The notes: generated by a model from the sequence alone, not told the origin. A stretch of 64,000 bases of DNA from Flavobacterium sp. KACC 22763 (GCF_028736155.1 NZ_CP117879.1:124001-188000); one strand, 5' to 3'. Numbered from the stretch's first letter, positions 43,125 through 52,233 are shown. A program made the numbers and translations.

Positions 43125-44060
43125 TTATTCTAATTCATTAAAAGAGTTAACCTTAAATAAGAGTTGTAATTTAATCGGATCTTTTTTTGAGTTTGGATAA
43201 CTTTCGGCATTAACTCTTTGTTCAAATACTTTCATGATATCTAAATCCAAATCGTCTTTAATGGCATATTCTATTTCGTTTTTCTTTTCCTTTAGTACAA
43301 ATTGAACTCTTATTTTTCCTGCCTTTTGGGAGTTTTTAAATAGTTCTTCAAATATTACATTTGTTTTTTCAATGATTAACTTGAGATCTTCAAATGAACT
43401 ATTTTCGACTAATTCTGCATCAGAATTTAGAAAAATGACTTGTTCAAGTTTCGTTTCTTTTTCTCCTTTCGAAACAGAATCAACGATTTCCCCATTTTGA
43501 TAGACTACAGTTGCATTAGGTTTGTTTGATTTCGGGGCTTCGTCTAACCACATTAATTTTAAATTTTTCTTTAAAAGATTCAAAATGTAGTTGTGCTCTT
43601 TTGTTTCCACAATTAATAAAGGTTCATCAATATCAAAGGAAATTACCGACCAATAATATATTAGCTCTTGAGGAGTAGCTTTTCTTATTGTAAAATCGTT
43701 TGCAACTTCGGTTTTAAACTCATCCCATATAATTTTTGATTCATTAAGATCCTGACTCAATTTTCCGTCTAAGATTTCATTATCAACATGAAATTGTACT
43801 TTCCTTCCTTCGATATTTTGTATTTTCTTATTGTCTTTAAATCTTTTCCATAATACAGGACCAATAACTAGATTGTCTTGTAATAATTTATAATCAGAAT
43901 TGTTAGATAGATTGTCAGCGATTAGTTTTTTTGCTTTTTCTACCGTTTTTGTATCAGCATAATTGTAAACGATGCCTTTCGGTATTGTGATAGTCTCTTT
44001 TTTTTGAGCTTGAGTTTTATAAATTAATAAAAGAAATAGAATAAGGCATATTTTTCTCAT
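43125..44060 (-). CDS. Secreted protein of unknown function
   Basis: 311 aa. A signal peptide (ICLILFLLLIYKTQAQ) is followed by charged, alternating sequence without recognised domains. Segments about residues 65-160 and 235-310 (KIRVQFVLKEKKNEIEYAIKDDLDLDIMKVFEQRVN) have a beta-alpha-beta pattern that loosely resembles TonB C-terminal domains; this is weak. The promoter box TAGTTTTG is 40 bases upstream. It may be periplasmic. No operon partner is clear. Confidence 0.55.
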   Translation of the reverse strand: MRKICLILFLLLIYKTQAQKKETITIPKGIVYNYADTKTVEKAKKLIADNLSNNSDYKLLQDNLVIGPVLWKRFKDNKKIQNIEGRKVQFHVDNEILDGKLSQDLNESKIIWDEFKTEVANDFTIRKATPQELIYYWSVISFDIDEPLLIVETKEHNYILNLLKKNLKLMWLDEAPKSNKPNATVVYQNGEIVDSVSKGEKETKLEQVIFLNSDAELVENSSFEDLKLIIEKTNVIFEELFKNSQKAGKIRVQFVLKEKKNEIEYAIKDDLDLDIMKVFEQRVNAESYPNSKKDPIKLQLLFKVNSFNELE

Positions 44061-44099
44061 TTTTAATCAATTTAAAATTACTAATCGTTCTGATTTCTT

Positions 44100-44107
44100 C
44101 AAAACTA
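44100..44107 (-). promoter_or_regulatory. -7 promoter box for the 43125-44060 gene
   Basis: Minus strand TAGTTTTG, in the context AATTAGTTTTGAAG, 40 bases before the ATG. Confidence 0.4.
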
Positions 44108-44171
44108 ATTAATTTAATTTATCTAATTTTACCCAATAACGTGATGCAACTATAAATTGGTAAAAATAAAT

Positions 44172-45503
44172 TTATAGAATCCCTCTCGACTTAATCTCCA
44201 AATATTTATTAATCGCGTCAAGCGTAAGATTTTCTGGTTGTGTCAAAACAGAATGGATTCCGTATTTCTTCAATTCGTTTACAATTAATCGTTTTTCAAA
44301 CATGAATTTTTCGGCAATTACTTTGTCATAAACTTCCTGAATTGTAGTTGTTTTTTTATTGATGATGCTATTTAATTCGGTATTACTAAAGAAAACCACA
44401 ACCAATAAATGGCTTTTGGCAATTCCTTTTAAATAAGGCAATTGACGGTTTAAACCGTCCATGGTTTCAAAATTGGTGTACAGAATTATTAGACTTCTCT
44501 GATTAATGTTTTTCTTAATGTCAACATACAATCGGCTGTAATCGCTTTCGAAGAAATCGGTTTTTACATTGTATAAAGTTTCGAGGATTTTCTGCATTTG
44601 CGATCCTCTTCTTTCGGCAAAAACTCTGTTTTCTACTTTTTTAGAAAAAGAAAAAAGTCCTGCTTTATCTTGTTTTTTCAGAATGACATTGGATAAAACC
44701 AAAGCCGAATTAATTGCATAATCTAATAGACTTAATCCGTCAAAAGGCATTTGCATTACTCGCCCTTTATCGATTGCCATATAAACAGATTGCGATTTTT
44801 CGTCCTGAAACTGATTGACCATCAGCGAATTTCTTTTGGCTGTTGCTTTCCAGTTTAAAGTTCGTAAATCGTCGCCCTGAACGTATTCTTTAATCTGTTC
44901 AAACTCCATGGTATGACCAATGCGACGTATTTTTTTAATTCCGTATTGAAATAAATTATTCGAAAAAGCAATCAAATCGTATTTTCTTAATTGAATATAA
45001 GAAGGATATGTTGGAACCATTTGATCCTTATCAAAAGTAAATCTTCTCGAAATCAATCTTAATGGCGAAGAAACATAAATATTCAAAGAGCCGAAATGAT
45101 ATTCTCCACGTTCTGTCGGACGAAGATCATAGCCAATTTCTTTTTGTGTTGCCGCTTTTATTGTTTTTACGATTTTGAAATCGCGAACTTGAAATTGAAA
45201 CGGAATTTCATCAATAATTTTAACCGAAACAGGGAAAGTATAATGGTTTTTTATATTAATCTTTATCGGATTTAAATCTCCATTTGATAATTTTTCGGGA
45301 GTAATTCTTTCGGCTTCTAGTCCAGTTCTTGCCAAGTACAAAAGCAAAATATCAAGCCCTAAAAAAGTAACTAAACCTAAAACCAACAGCCAGACTGCGT
45401 GGTACATATTCGGAAAAATGAAAGCGCAGATAAACAATCCTATAATGCCAATGAGCACATAGAAAAAGAAATTGTTCAGATATAGACTTTTTATGAATTT
45501 CAA
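44172..45503 (-). CDS. DUF58 domain protein, membrane anchored
   Basis: 443 aa. Two N-terminal membrane helices (residues about 11-55) are followed by a beta-rich region (LSNGDLNPIKINIKNHYTFPVSVKIIDEIPFQF) and the DUF58 core (YVQGDDLRTLNWKATAKRNSLMVNQFQDEKSQSVYMAIDKGR), a vWA-like fold. DUF58 proteins usually pair with MoxR ATPases, the gene for which is upstream at 46338. They are thought to work as a membrane-linked chaperone-like pair. The order MoxR, small secreted protein, DUF58 is read in one direction. Confidence 0.88.
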   Translation of the reverse strand: MKFIKSLYLNNFFFYVLIGIIGLFICAFIFPNMYHAVWLLVLGLVTFLGLDILLLYLARTGLEAERITPEKLSNGDLNPIKINIKNHYTFPVSVKIIDEIPFQFQVRDFKIVKTIKAATQKEIGYDLRPTERGEYHFGSLNIYVSSPLRLISRRFTFDKDQMVPTYPSYIQLRKYDLIAFSNNLFQYGIKKIRRIGHTMEFEQIKEYVQGDDLRTLNWKATAKRNSLMVNQFQDEKSQSVYMAIDKGRVMQMPFDGLSLLDYAINSALVLSNVILKKQDKAGLFSFSKKVENRVFAERRGSQMQKILETLYNVKTDFFESDYSRLYVDIKKNINQRSLIILYTNFETMDGLNRQLPYLKGIAKSHLLVVVFFSNTELNSIINKKTTTIQEVYDKVIAEKFMFEKRLIVNELKKYGIHSVLTQPENLTLDAINKYLEIKSRGIL

Positions 45504-45526
45504 GTTTTCTCGGTTTTATGTTTTTT

Positions 45527-46138
45527 CTAATAAATTTTGGTGAACTCATTAAAATCAAAGCCTTCTAAAGAAGCTATTTTCCAAGCTCCGTTTTCTTTGA
45601 TGGTTTTCACTTTGTATTTAAAATCGCCTTTCCACGACCAGGTCCAATCAAAAGAAGCTTTATCGTTTTCAATCTTCAAGTGATTAATCGTCATTGTTTT
45701 CCAAAAATTTTCTGGATTGTCTTGACAATTGCACCATGGATTAGAATCACTTCCAAAAGGAGGCAAATCTCCTTCAAGCCATTCTATTTTTTTAGTTTTA
45801 AGATTAGAATCTATTCGTAAAGCGATTTTATTGTAATTGTCTAAAAACTGCTGCGAAAAGAAATTGGTTTTCTTCAGTTCTTCCAGTCTTTTTTTATGTG
45901 AGTTTAAATCTAGGCCAATGTATTTGTCTCCTTTTTTGTTTGCAAGAGGATTGAAATCATTGTTGCTATTTTTAGTTTCTACCCATTCGTAAAGTTTCTT
46001 TACTAAAGTTTCAATTTCCTGTTTGTCATTTTTGAAATAAAAAGAATCTTTTTTATTTTTAAAAAACGCAGCATTTGATGACTGAAAAGCAATCAACAAT
46101 AATAGAGAGAATGATATAAGAAGTTTAGACGGTTTCAA
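45527..46138 (-). CDS. Secreted protein of unknown function in the MoxR locus
   Basis: 203 aa. A signal peptide (LLISFSLLLLIAFQSSNAA) is followed by IETLVKKLYEWVETKNSNNDF and a C-terminal domain (KMTINHLKIENDKASFDWTWSWKGDFKYKVKTIKENGAWKIASLEGFD) that looks like an NTF2- or DUF3828-like alpha+beta fold. A CNC motif (WCNCQDN) is in the middle. No function known. It starts 23 bases ahead of the DUF58 gene, so the two are an operon. Confidence 0.65.
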   Translation of the reverse strand: MKPSKLLISFSLLLLIAFQSSNAAFFKNKKDSFYFKNDKQEIETLVKKLYEWVETKNSNNDFNPLANKKGDKYIGLDLNSHKKRLEELKKTNFFSQQFLDNYNKIALRIDSNLKTKKIEWLEGDLPPFGSDSNPWCNCQDNPENFWKTMTINHLKIENDKASFDWTWSWKGDFKYKVKTIKENGAWKIASLEGFDFNEFTKIY

Positions 46139-46156
46139 TTTTTTATAGTTTTTATT

Positions 46157-46258
46157 GTTTCAAGTTTCAGGTTTCAAGTTTCAAGTTTGCTCTTCTTTGT
46201 TAGGCTGAGCGGAGTCGAAGCCCGTTGTGCCCTTCGACTTCGCTCAGGGTGACAATTG
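46157..46258. repeat. GTTTCAA heptads and CTGAGCGGAGTCGAAG inverted repeat
   Basis: 46157-46188: four and a half 7-base units (GTTTCAA, one GTTTCAG). 46205-46220 and 46232-46247 are a 16-base inverted repeat (15 of 16 matching) in a CCTTCGACTTCGCTCAGGG-type element, common as dispersed repeats. Gap 46139-46337 otherwise empty. Confidence 0.75.
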
Positions 46259-46337
46259 AGATGTACAAAGTTTTCGCTTTCAAGTTTGTCCACCATTCAC
46301 CATTAACAATTTATCATTAACAATTCACAATTAATAA

Positions 46338-47351
46338 CTACCTCGGGATTTCGACTGTTTCAATAATTTGTTTAATAATTTCTGAACTAGTAAGTCCTTC
46401 CATTTCACGTTCTGGCGCTACGATGACGCGGTGCTGTAACACTGGAATCGCAGCTTCTTTTATATCTTCTGGCGTTACGAAATCGCGTCCGCGGATTGCA
46501 GCAAAACCTTTCGAAGCATTCAAAATAGCGATTGAAGCACGAGGCGAAGCACCTAGATATAAAAAGGCATTTTCGCGTGTGTTTACCACAATTCTAGCAA
46601 TGTACTCCAATAAGTTTTGTTCTACTCTGATTTGCTTTACCAAACCTTGATATTCTTTGATTTCTTCAGCAGAAAGAATAGTTTTAATAGCGTCGAGTTT
46701 TCCGTGGTCTTGCAACGAATGTTCTCTCTGAATAATTAAAATCTCTTCATTCAATTTCGGATAATCAATCGTGATTTTAAAAAGGAAACGGTCCAATTGC
46801 GCTTCTGGCAAACGATAAGTTCCTTCTTGTTCAACAGGGTTTTGGGTAGCAATTACTAAAAATGGCGCTTCCAATTGATAAGCAGAACCGTCAATTGTAA
46901 TTTGGCGTTCTTCCATTACTTCAAAAAGTGCAGCTTGTGTTTTTGCAGGAGCACGGTTGATTTCATCAATTAAAATCAGATTAGAAAAGATTGGCCCTTT
47001 TTTGAATTCAAATTCTGAGTTTTTCAGATTAAAAATAGAAGTTCCCAAAATATCAGAAGGCATTAAATCGGGCGTAAACTGAATTCTGCTGAAACCGATA
47101 TTTAAAGTTTTAGCTAATAATTTTGCTGTAATTGTTTTGGCAACTCCAGGAACACCTTCTAAAAGCACGTGACCGTTTGACAAAATAGCAACCAAAAGCT
47201 GATCTACCATTTTGTGCTGTCCTACGATTACCGTTTCAATCTCTTTTTTGATCGTGTTTACGTGATCTAAAAGAGGTCCTAAATTAATTCTCGTTTCAAA
47301 ATTCACATTTTCATTTGTGATTTCGCTAGATGTTGTATTGATATCGTCCAT
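46338..47351 (-). CDS. MoxR-family AAA ATPase
   Basis: 337 aa. Walker A LLEGVPGVAKT (residues 64-73), Walker B LILIDEINRAPAKTQAALFEVMEE, sensor 1 VIATQNPVEQEGTYRLPEAQLDRF, and the lid ending RHRVIVAPEREMEGL. MoxR ATPases act as chaperone-like remodelers with vWA/DUF58 partners. It is the ATPase partner for the DUF58 protein at 44172. The gene is flanked by repeats, 116 bases from the DUF4350 gene. Confidence 0.92.
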   Translation of the reverse strand: MDDINTTSSEITNENVNFETRINLGPLLDHVNTIKKEIETVIVGQHKMVDQLLVAILSNGHVLLEGVPGVAKTITAKLLAKTLNIGFSRIQFTPDLMPSDILGTSIFNLKNSEFEFKKGPIFSNLILIDEINRAPAKTQAALFEVMEERQITIDGSAYQLEAPFLVIATQNPVEQEGTYRLPEAQLDRFLFKITIDYPKLNEEILIIQREHSLQDHGKLDAIKTILSAEEIKEYQGLVKQIRVEQNLLEYIARIVVNTRENAFLYLGASPRASIAILNASKGFAAIRGRDFVTPEDIKEAAIPVLQHRVIVAPEREMEGLTSSEIIKQIIETVEIPR

Positions 47352-47387
47352 AATTTGGTATGTTTTTTTATTTTTTTGCCACAGATT

Positions 47388-47459
47388 AAAGGATTAAAAT
47401 GATTTTATTGAAAACTAATCTGTGCTAATCTTTTTATCCCGATAGCTATCGGGAGTGGC
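47388..47459. repeat. GCCACAGATTAA repeat with CCCGATAGCTATCGGG palindrome
   Basis: GCCACAGATTAA at 47388-47399 is the same word as at 41805. A perfect 16-base palindrome CCCGATAGCTATCGGG is at 47438-47453, and GTGGC closes it at 47455-47459. Fills the gap before MoxR. Confidence 0.7.
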
Positions 47460-47467
47460 TAAATAAA

Positions 47468-48670
47468 TTAATGTAAAATCTTTTCTATTGCTGTGTTTAT
47501 TTTAATCAAATCTTCTTCAAGACTTCCGTGATAACTGTTTCGGTGGTCATTAATTAACTGAACTACATCGCGAATATCTTTTTCATCTTTTCCTGTTTTA
47601 TAATGTAATTTGGTTATAAAATCGTCATCGAGTTTGGTGGTGTCAAGCAAATAATCGGTTCTAATTTTTTCTAAAAAGTAAATAATCTTTTTATCAATTA
47701 TATTGGTATGATCACCTTCTTGATAATATAGATTTCCAATTGTTTTGGTAAAATCAACAGTTAGATTCTGCAATGGTTTTATGATTGGCACGACTCGCTG
47801 TTTGCGTTTTGCATTAAAAATCATAAAAATAAGAATTCCAAGTAAGCCTAAATACCAAGCCGATTTTAAAGCGGGCTGACTCCAAATATAACGCATCGGA
47901 GAGCTTGAAATTCGTTTATCGTTAAAAGTTTTGTTGTACCAGAAAATATTTCCTTTCGGGATATAAGAAAGAACGTTTTCAGCATACTGATAATAATCTT
48001 TTTTGAGCAGATTGTAATTGGTAAAAGCCACTGGCTGCGTGTGCAGATAGAGATGGCCATTTTTGTATGGAACTTCAATAAAATTGACTTGTCTTTTGTT
48101 TTTACTGCTGATTTGATATCCCAGAACTTTTGTGTTTAAAGTATCTATTTTAGAAAAATAATCGCTTAATCCGGTATTAAAAGTATATTTTTTTGCGCTT
48201 ACTTTTTTGTTTGCCATCCAAACCGAAATGCTATCATTGGGCATAAAATCGGTTTTCAGTTCGATTTTTAAAGAATCTAACAGCGCTTTTGGAAATACTT
48301 TCATACTTAGAAAAGCATTGTTTCCATGAGAAACAAAGTATAGAATTTCTCTCATTGATCCTTCGTCAATATTATCGACTTCAGAAATGTTCATGAAAGA
48401 GCCTTTAATTTTATACTTTTCTACATTTTCTCTAGAATCATATTGAGAGTCCAGATATTCATAAGGAGTCTGCGTAGAAATTCTTTCTATTTTCTGCTTA
48501 AAAATACCATCAGCTTCTTGGTCAAAAACGTATAATCCGAAAGGGATTTTATCTTCAACAGAATACGTTGGAGTCCAATCAATAGGTTTTGGCTGTCCTT
48601 TATCTACGAGTAATGTTATTCCGAAAATTAAAACCAGAATAGCAATGTATATTTTAACTTTATTATCCAT
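47468..48670 (-). CDS. DUF4350 membrane protein
   Basis: 400 aa from ATG 48670 (an upstream TTG at 48676 is also in frame). One N-terminal helix (KIYIAILVLIFGITLLVD), a periplasmic region with DUF4350 features (IPFGLYVFDQEADGIF, EGSMREILYFVSHGNNAFLS, LHTQPVAFTNYNLLKKDYYQYAENVLSYIP), a second helix (AWYLGLLGILIFMIF), and a cytoplasmic tail that resembles a helical domain. Part of the MoxR locus. It overlaps DUF4129 by 8 bases. Confidence 0.83.
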   Translation of the reverse strand: MDNKVKIYIAILVLIFGITLLVDKGQPKPIDWTPTYSVEDKIPFGLYVFDQEADGIFKQKIERISTQTPYEYLDSQYDSRENVEKYKIKGSFMNISEVDNIDEGSMREILYFVSHGNNAFLSMKVFPKALLDSLKIELKTDFMPNDSISVWMANKKVSAKKYTFNTGLSDYFSKIDTLNTKVLGYQISSKNKRQVNFIEVPYKNGHLYLHTQPVAFTNYNLLKKDYYQYAENVLSYIPKGNIFWYNKTFNDKRISSSPMRYIWSQPALKSAWYLGLLGILIFMIFNAKRKQRVVPIIKPLQNLTVDFTKTIGNLYYQEGDHTNIIDKKIIYFLEKIRTDYLLDTTKLDDDFITKLHYKTGKDEKDIRDVVQLINDHRNSYHGSLEEDLIKINTAIEKILH

Positions 48671-49436
48671 TACCAAAGGTTTTTAATGCTTTTTTAAAAC
48701 TATTTTCAGTCTTTCTGAATGTTGAATCATCAATTTCAAATTCGCCATACCAAATATAATTGTATAGATAAGAAAGATAAGTAAACTCTTCTTTGTGAGC
48801 AGGATTATGCAATTCATACAAATAATCGGAATTGGTCTTTTCGATATCCCATTTAATATAATGATGCTGTGCCATTACTTTCAAGAGCCATAAATAATAG
48901 TATCGCACAGCAATTCTTTTTTCGCCAGCCTCGACACTTTCTTTAATAAGTTTTTCAAAATCTAAAAGATGAATGTTTTTCTCGGCATCGGAATAAAACA
49001 GCGCTCTTTTGTCGGCATTCTTTCCAAAAATCCATCTTCCTTCTCGTTTGATTAATGCTTTGACGATAAAATAAATCAAGGTAATAACCACTAGAATAGC
49101 TATTATTCTAAATAGAATAGAAACAAAATCTAGAGACGTTTTTACGCTGCTAAAATTAAATAAGTTGGCAATTTGTCTAGCGAGCCAATGCTTAAAATGA
49201 TCCCACCAGTTTTTTTCGGGTTCTTTGTATTCGTAAACAAAGTCCTTATCGGTATATTTTTTCTTGAAGTTCTTTTCAAAATGTCTAGCTTCTACAGCTC
49301 CAGAATCTACCTTGATATCTTTTTCAGTAAACTTAATACTAACAATTTTTGGAGGATCTTCTTCAACCAGAGTATCTTGGGCACATACTGGGCTCAGACA
49401 GAAAAGAAAATATAAAATAATAACAAACCTATTCAT
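48663..49436 (-). CDS. DUF4129 membrane protein
   Basis: 257 aa. A signal peptide (FVIILYFLFCLSPVCAQ), one central membrane helix (IIAILVVITLIYFIVKALI), and a cytoplasmic DUF4129 domain (AGEKRIAVRYYYLWLLKVMAQHHYIKWDIEKTNSDYLYEL, FTYLSYLYNYIWYGEFEID). Function is unknown, but it is a usual neighbour of MoxR, DUF4350 and DUF58. Eight-base overlaps with both neighbours indicate translational coupling. Confidence 0.83.
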   Translation of the reverse strand: MNRFVIILYFLFCLSPVCAQDTLVEEDPPKIVSIKFTEKDIKVDSGAVEARHFEKNFKKKYTDKDFVYEYKEPEKNWWDHFKHWLARQIANLFNFSSVKTSLDFVSILFRIIAILVVITLIYFIVKALIKREGRWIFGKNADKRALFYSDAEKNIHLLDFEKLIKESVEAGEKRIAVRYYYLWLLKVMAQHHYIKWDIEKTNSDYLYELHNPAHKEEFTYLSYLYNYIWYGEFEIDDSTFRKTENSFKKALKTFGNG

Positions 49437-50385
49437 TTGTAGTATCTCCGATTAAATCAATTGATTTAGATTCTTGTTTGTCTCCTGACTCTAAACTATA
49501 GTAAATCATTCCCTGATTCACTATAATGATGTTGTTGAAAATGTTGCCAAGAATAATTAGCACAATTACAACAATCGTGATAAAACCGATCAACAAAGGC
49601 GAAGGTTCTATAGAGTTTGTATGGTCTGAAGCAGAATTTCCAATTAAATAGGCCAAAGCGATAAACATACCCACAAAGTATAAACACATTGTTATGGCAA
49701 ACTGAACAAACTGCATTATCATCATAATAATAAAGGTTGTTCCAATTGTGTTCCAAAAATCTAGTTTTATTAAATAGTAGGCATGTCTTAGAGATTCAAA
49801 AAAACGTTTTTCTTCTGTCAGATAACTGTAAAAATGTAGGTTTAAAAAGGTAAACAATGCCGGCAGCGCAATCATAAGCAACGGAATCCCAATAATAATG
49901 AAGCACAGAAAGAACAAGATGATCAGTGCAATTATTAAAATCGGAAAAACTAAAAATAAATAGCCTATGCTAAACTTTATTAATTTAAAAAGAACTTTAA
50001 AAAAGCTTGCCGAGACATCATTCACTTCAAAATCTTCTTTGCCAGCGCCGATCATTTTTAAATATAAAACCGGATAGGCATAATTAAACAATGATGTAAT
50101 AAAGAATAAAAGAATGCAGATAAACATCAGTACCACTACTAATCCTTCATTATGATTGAAATATTCAAGGAGATCATTTTTTAATTGATTGTTTTCAAGA
50201 CCAGAATTTTGAATATGTTCAAAATTAACTTTAAGGAGTGTATAAATTACTATTGCAAAAAGAAGTAAAAATGCTCCATTTGTAATAAAAAAAATCTTGA
50301 AAAAGTTCTTTCCGTAATTTTTGAAAAAAGTAAAAGTATCGCCTAGATTATCACCTAATTGTCTTTTTCTGTAAAGCTCGAACAT
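49429..50385 (-). CDS. Polytopic membrane protein of the MoxR/SpoIIM locus
   Basis: 318 aa with about six hydrophobic segments (FFITNGAFLLLFAIVIYTLL, VVLMFICILLFFITSLF, YLFLVFPILIIALIILFFLCFIIIGIPLLMIALPALF, IALAYLIGNS, IGFITIVVIVLIILGNIFN). No named domain recognised with confidence; it is like proteins with DUF4013/glycerophosphodiesterase-membrane type folds that accompany SpoIIM. It shares one base with the SpoIIM stop/start (TAATG) and overlaps DUF4129. Confidence 0.75.
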   Translation of the reverse strand: MFELYRKRQLGDNLGDTFTFFKNYGKNFFKIFFITNGAFLLLFAIVIYTLLKVNFEHIQNSGLENNQLKNDLLEYFNHNEGLVVVLMFICILLFFITSLFNYAYPVLYLKMIGAGKEDFEVNDVSASFFKVLFKLIKFSIGYLFLVFPILIIALIILFFLCFIIIGIPLLMIALPALFTFLNLHFYSYLTEEKRFFESLRHAYYLIKLDFWNTIGTTFIIMMIMQFVQFAITMCLYFVGMFIALAYLIGNSASDHTNSIEPSPLLIGFITIVVIVLIILGNIFNNIIIVNQGMIYYSLESGDKQESKSIDLIGDTTNE

Positions 50386-51362
50386 TATAAATGAATTGGT
50401 TTTGAAGTTATTTTTTTGTGTACAATAAAAGGGTAAATCAAGTAGTAAAACGAAATTATTGCCAATGTCAATAGGATAATGAAACTACTTAGCCAATTGG
50501 GCATATCGATAGAATATCGTGTGATAAAACCTTCTAAAAATCCTGCGCTTATGGTAAACGGAAAAGTGCTTAAGAATATTTTAAAGCTGTTTTTGAAACC
50601 GATTTTAAATGAATTTAACCTAGAAAAAGTTTTAGGAAATAGGATAGAAGCACCTAAAATAAATCCAGCTGTAGTTTCAATAACAATGGCAAAAATCTCC
50701 ATAGAACCGTGAATCCAGATGCCTCGCACACTTTTCCAGAAAACGCCCTGTTCGTAGAAAAAATATTGAAAAGAACCCAGCATAATACAGTTTTGAAGAA
50801 AAACATTAAAAGTTCCGATTCCTGCAAAAATGCCGTAGAAATAACATCTGGCGCCTACAAAAAGATTATTGACCGTGATGCCAATAAAACTTCCCCAATT
50901 GCTGCCCGAACCATACACGGCCATTGGATTGCCTTTTTTGATGTTTTCTAAAGTCATATTTACATAATCGTCGCCTAAAATAAGGCGTACAAAATCACGG
51001 TCATAACGAGCAGAAAGAACTCCGATAGAAACGGTAACAAAAAATAAGGCAAATGCATAAACCAAATACCTTCTGTATTCGTAAACCAATAAAGGGACTT
51101 CGATTTTAAAGAAATCTACAAGTCGATTCTGATCGGTACGTTTGGTTTTGTAAATTTTTTGATAAATCTGAGAGGCAAGATGATTGAGATACACAACCGT
51201 TTTACTTTTAGGGTAATACGTTTGAGCATACGACAAATCATTCATCATTTGAATGTACAAATTAGCTAATTCATCAGGATTTTTTTTAGCTTTACCAAAA
51301 ATTGCCAGCTCAAACTCGAGCCATTTTTCTCTGTTTTGTTTTATAAAGGCGATTTCTCTCAT
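50385..51362 (-). CDS. SpoIIM-like (stage II sporulation protein M family) membrane protein
   Basis: 325 aa. N-terminal cytoplasmic helical region (REIAFIKQNREKWLEFELAI, LANLYIQMMNDLSYAQTYYP) followed by five or so helices. Contains GSFIGITVNNLFVGARCYFYGIFAGIGTFNVFLQNCIMLGSFQYFF and IWIHGSMEIFAIVIETTAGFILG, the DUF95/SpoIIM core. The organism is not a spore former, so the function is unrelated to sporulation. The start codon is 20 bases from the divergent RDD gene. First gene of the minus-strand run. Confidence 0.87.
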   Translation of the reverse strand: MREIAFIKQNREKWLEFELAIFGKAKKNPDELANLYIQMMNDLSYAQTYYPKSKTVVYLNHLASQIYQKIYKTKRTDQNRLVDFFKIEVPLLVYEYRRYLVYAFALFFVTVSIGVLSARYDRDFVRLILGDDYVNMTLENIKKGNPMAVYGSGSNWGSFIGITVNNLFVGARCYFYGIFAGIGTFNVFLQNCIMLGSFQYFFYEQGVFWKSVRGIWIHGSMEIFAIVIETTAGFILGASILFPKTFSRLNSFKIGFKNSFKIFLSTFPFTISAGFLEGFITRYSIDMPNWLSSFIILLTLAIISFYYLIYPFIVHKKITSKPIHL

Positions 51363-51382
51363 TGTAGGCTAAAATATGAAAT

Positions 51383-52126
51383 ATGTCAGAATTATCTATT
51401 AATACGACACAAAATGTCAAAATAAATTTTATCGCTGCTTCTGTAGGCGAAAGGTTAGGTGCTTTTTTTATAGATCTGTTTATTATAATCTGTTATATAA
51501 CAGCGCTTTCAATAATACTTTTTGACTGGCTGCAGCTCGATAGATTGATGGTCAATTTGGATGGCTGGTCACGCGGTGCGATTTTTTTATTATTGTATTC
51601 GCCAGTTATAGTGTATTCGCTGGTTTTAGAAAGTGTTTTTGAAGGGCAGTCACTTGGCAAAAAAATACTGAAAATTAAAGTGGTAAAAATTGACGGCTAT
51701 CAAGCGGGTTTTGGAGACTATTTAATTCGCTGGTTTTTTAGAGTAATTGATTTTTTTAGTTTTGTCGGACTTCCGGGACTTATTGCTGTTATTACAAGCC
51801 AGAAATCACAGCGATTAGGCGACATGGCAGCAGGCACTGCAGTGATTACTTTAAAGAATAAAATCAATATCAGCCACACTATTTTGGAGGACATTGGGGA
51901 ATCATATGTTCCTACATATCCTCTCGTAATTAAGCTTTCAGACAATGATATGCGTATTATTAAAGAAACCTATCAAAAAGCCGCCGCTAAAAACGACCAT
52001 GAGGTTATTTACAAACTGGTTGCAAAAATTGAAAGCGTAACAGGAATTAAAAATCAATCTGGAAATAATGGCGATTTTATCCGCGTAATTTTAAAAGATT
52101 ATAATTTCTATACACAGAATATGTAA
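51383..52126 (+). CDS. RDD family membrane protein
   Basis: 247 aa. RDD signature: GERLGAFFIDLFIIICYI (Arg, Asp, Asp) in helix 1, GQSLGKKILKIKVVKIDGYQAGFGDYLIRWFFRVID in the middle, and QRLGDMAAGTAVI. Three membrane helices and a cytoplasmic tail of about 70 residues. Divergent from SpoIIM by 20 bases, a standard gene neighbourhood. Function unknown; some RDD proteins act as ion antiporters. Confidence 0.88.
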   Translation: MSELSINTTQNVKINFIAASVGERLGAFFIDLFIIICYITALSIILFDWLQLDRLMVNLDGWSRGAIFLLLYSPVIVYSLVLESVFEGQSLGKKILKIKVVKIDGYQAGFGDYLIRWFFRVIDFFSFVGLPGLIAVITSQKSQRLGDMAAGTAVITLKNKINISHTILEDIGESYVPTYPLVIKLSDNDMRIIKETYQKAAAKNDHEVIYKLVAKIESVTGIKNQSGNNGDFIRVILKDYNFYTQNM

Positions 52127-52233
52127 TTTTTTTCTTTGAAGAATTGTTTGATTTTTCTAATTTTTGCTGATTATTTTTTTAAATTTCTTTGTAAATTTAT
52201 ATATACATAATTAATTCATAAATTTCCAATCCA

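Noticed and set aside
50385..51362. Sporulation gene
   Set aside because: SpoIIM homologues are common in non-sporulating Bacteroidota next to RDD and MoxR; no other sporulation gene is here.
44172..52126. New defence system
   Set aside because: MoxR, DUF58, RDD and SpoIIM are a conserved chromosomal group; no nuclease, methylase or toxin is included.
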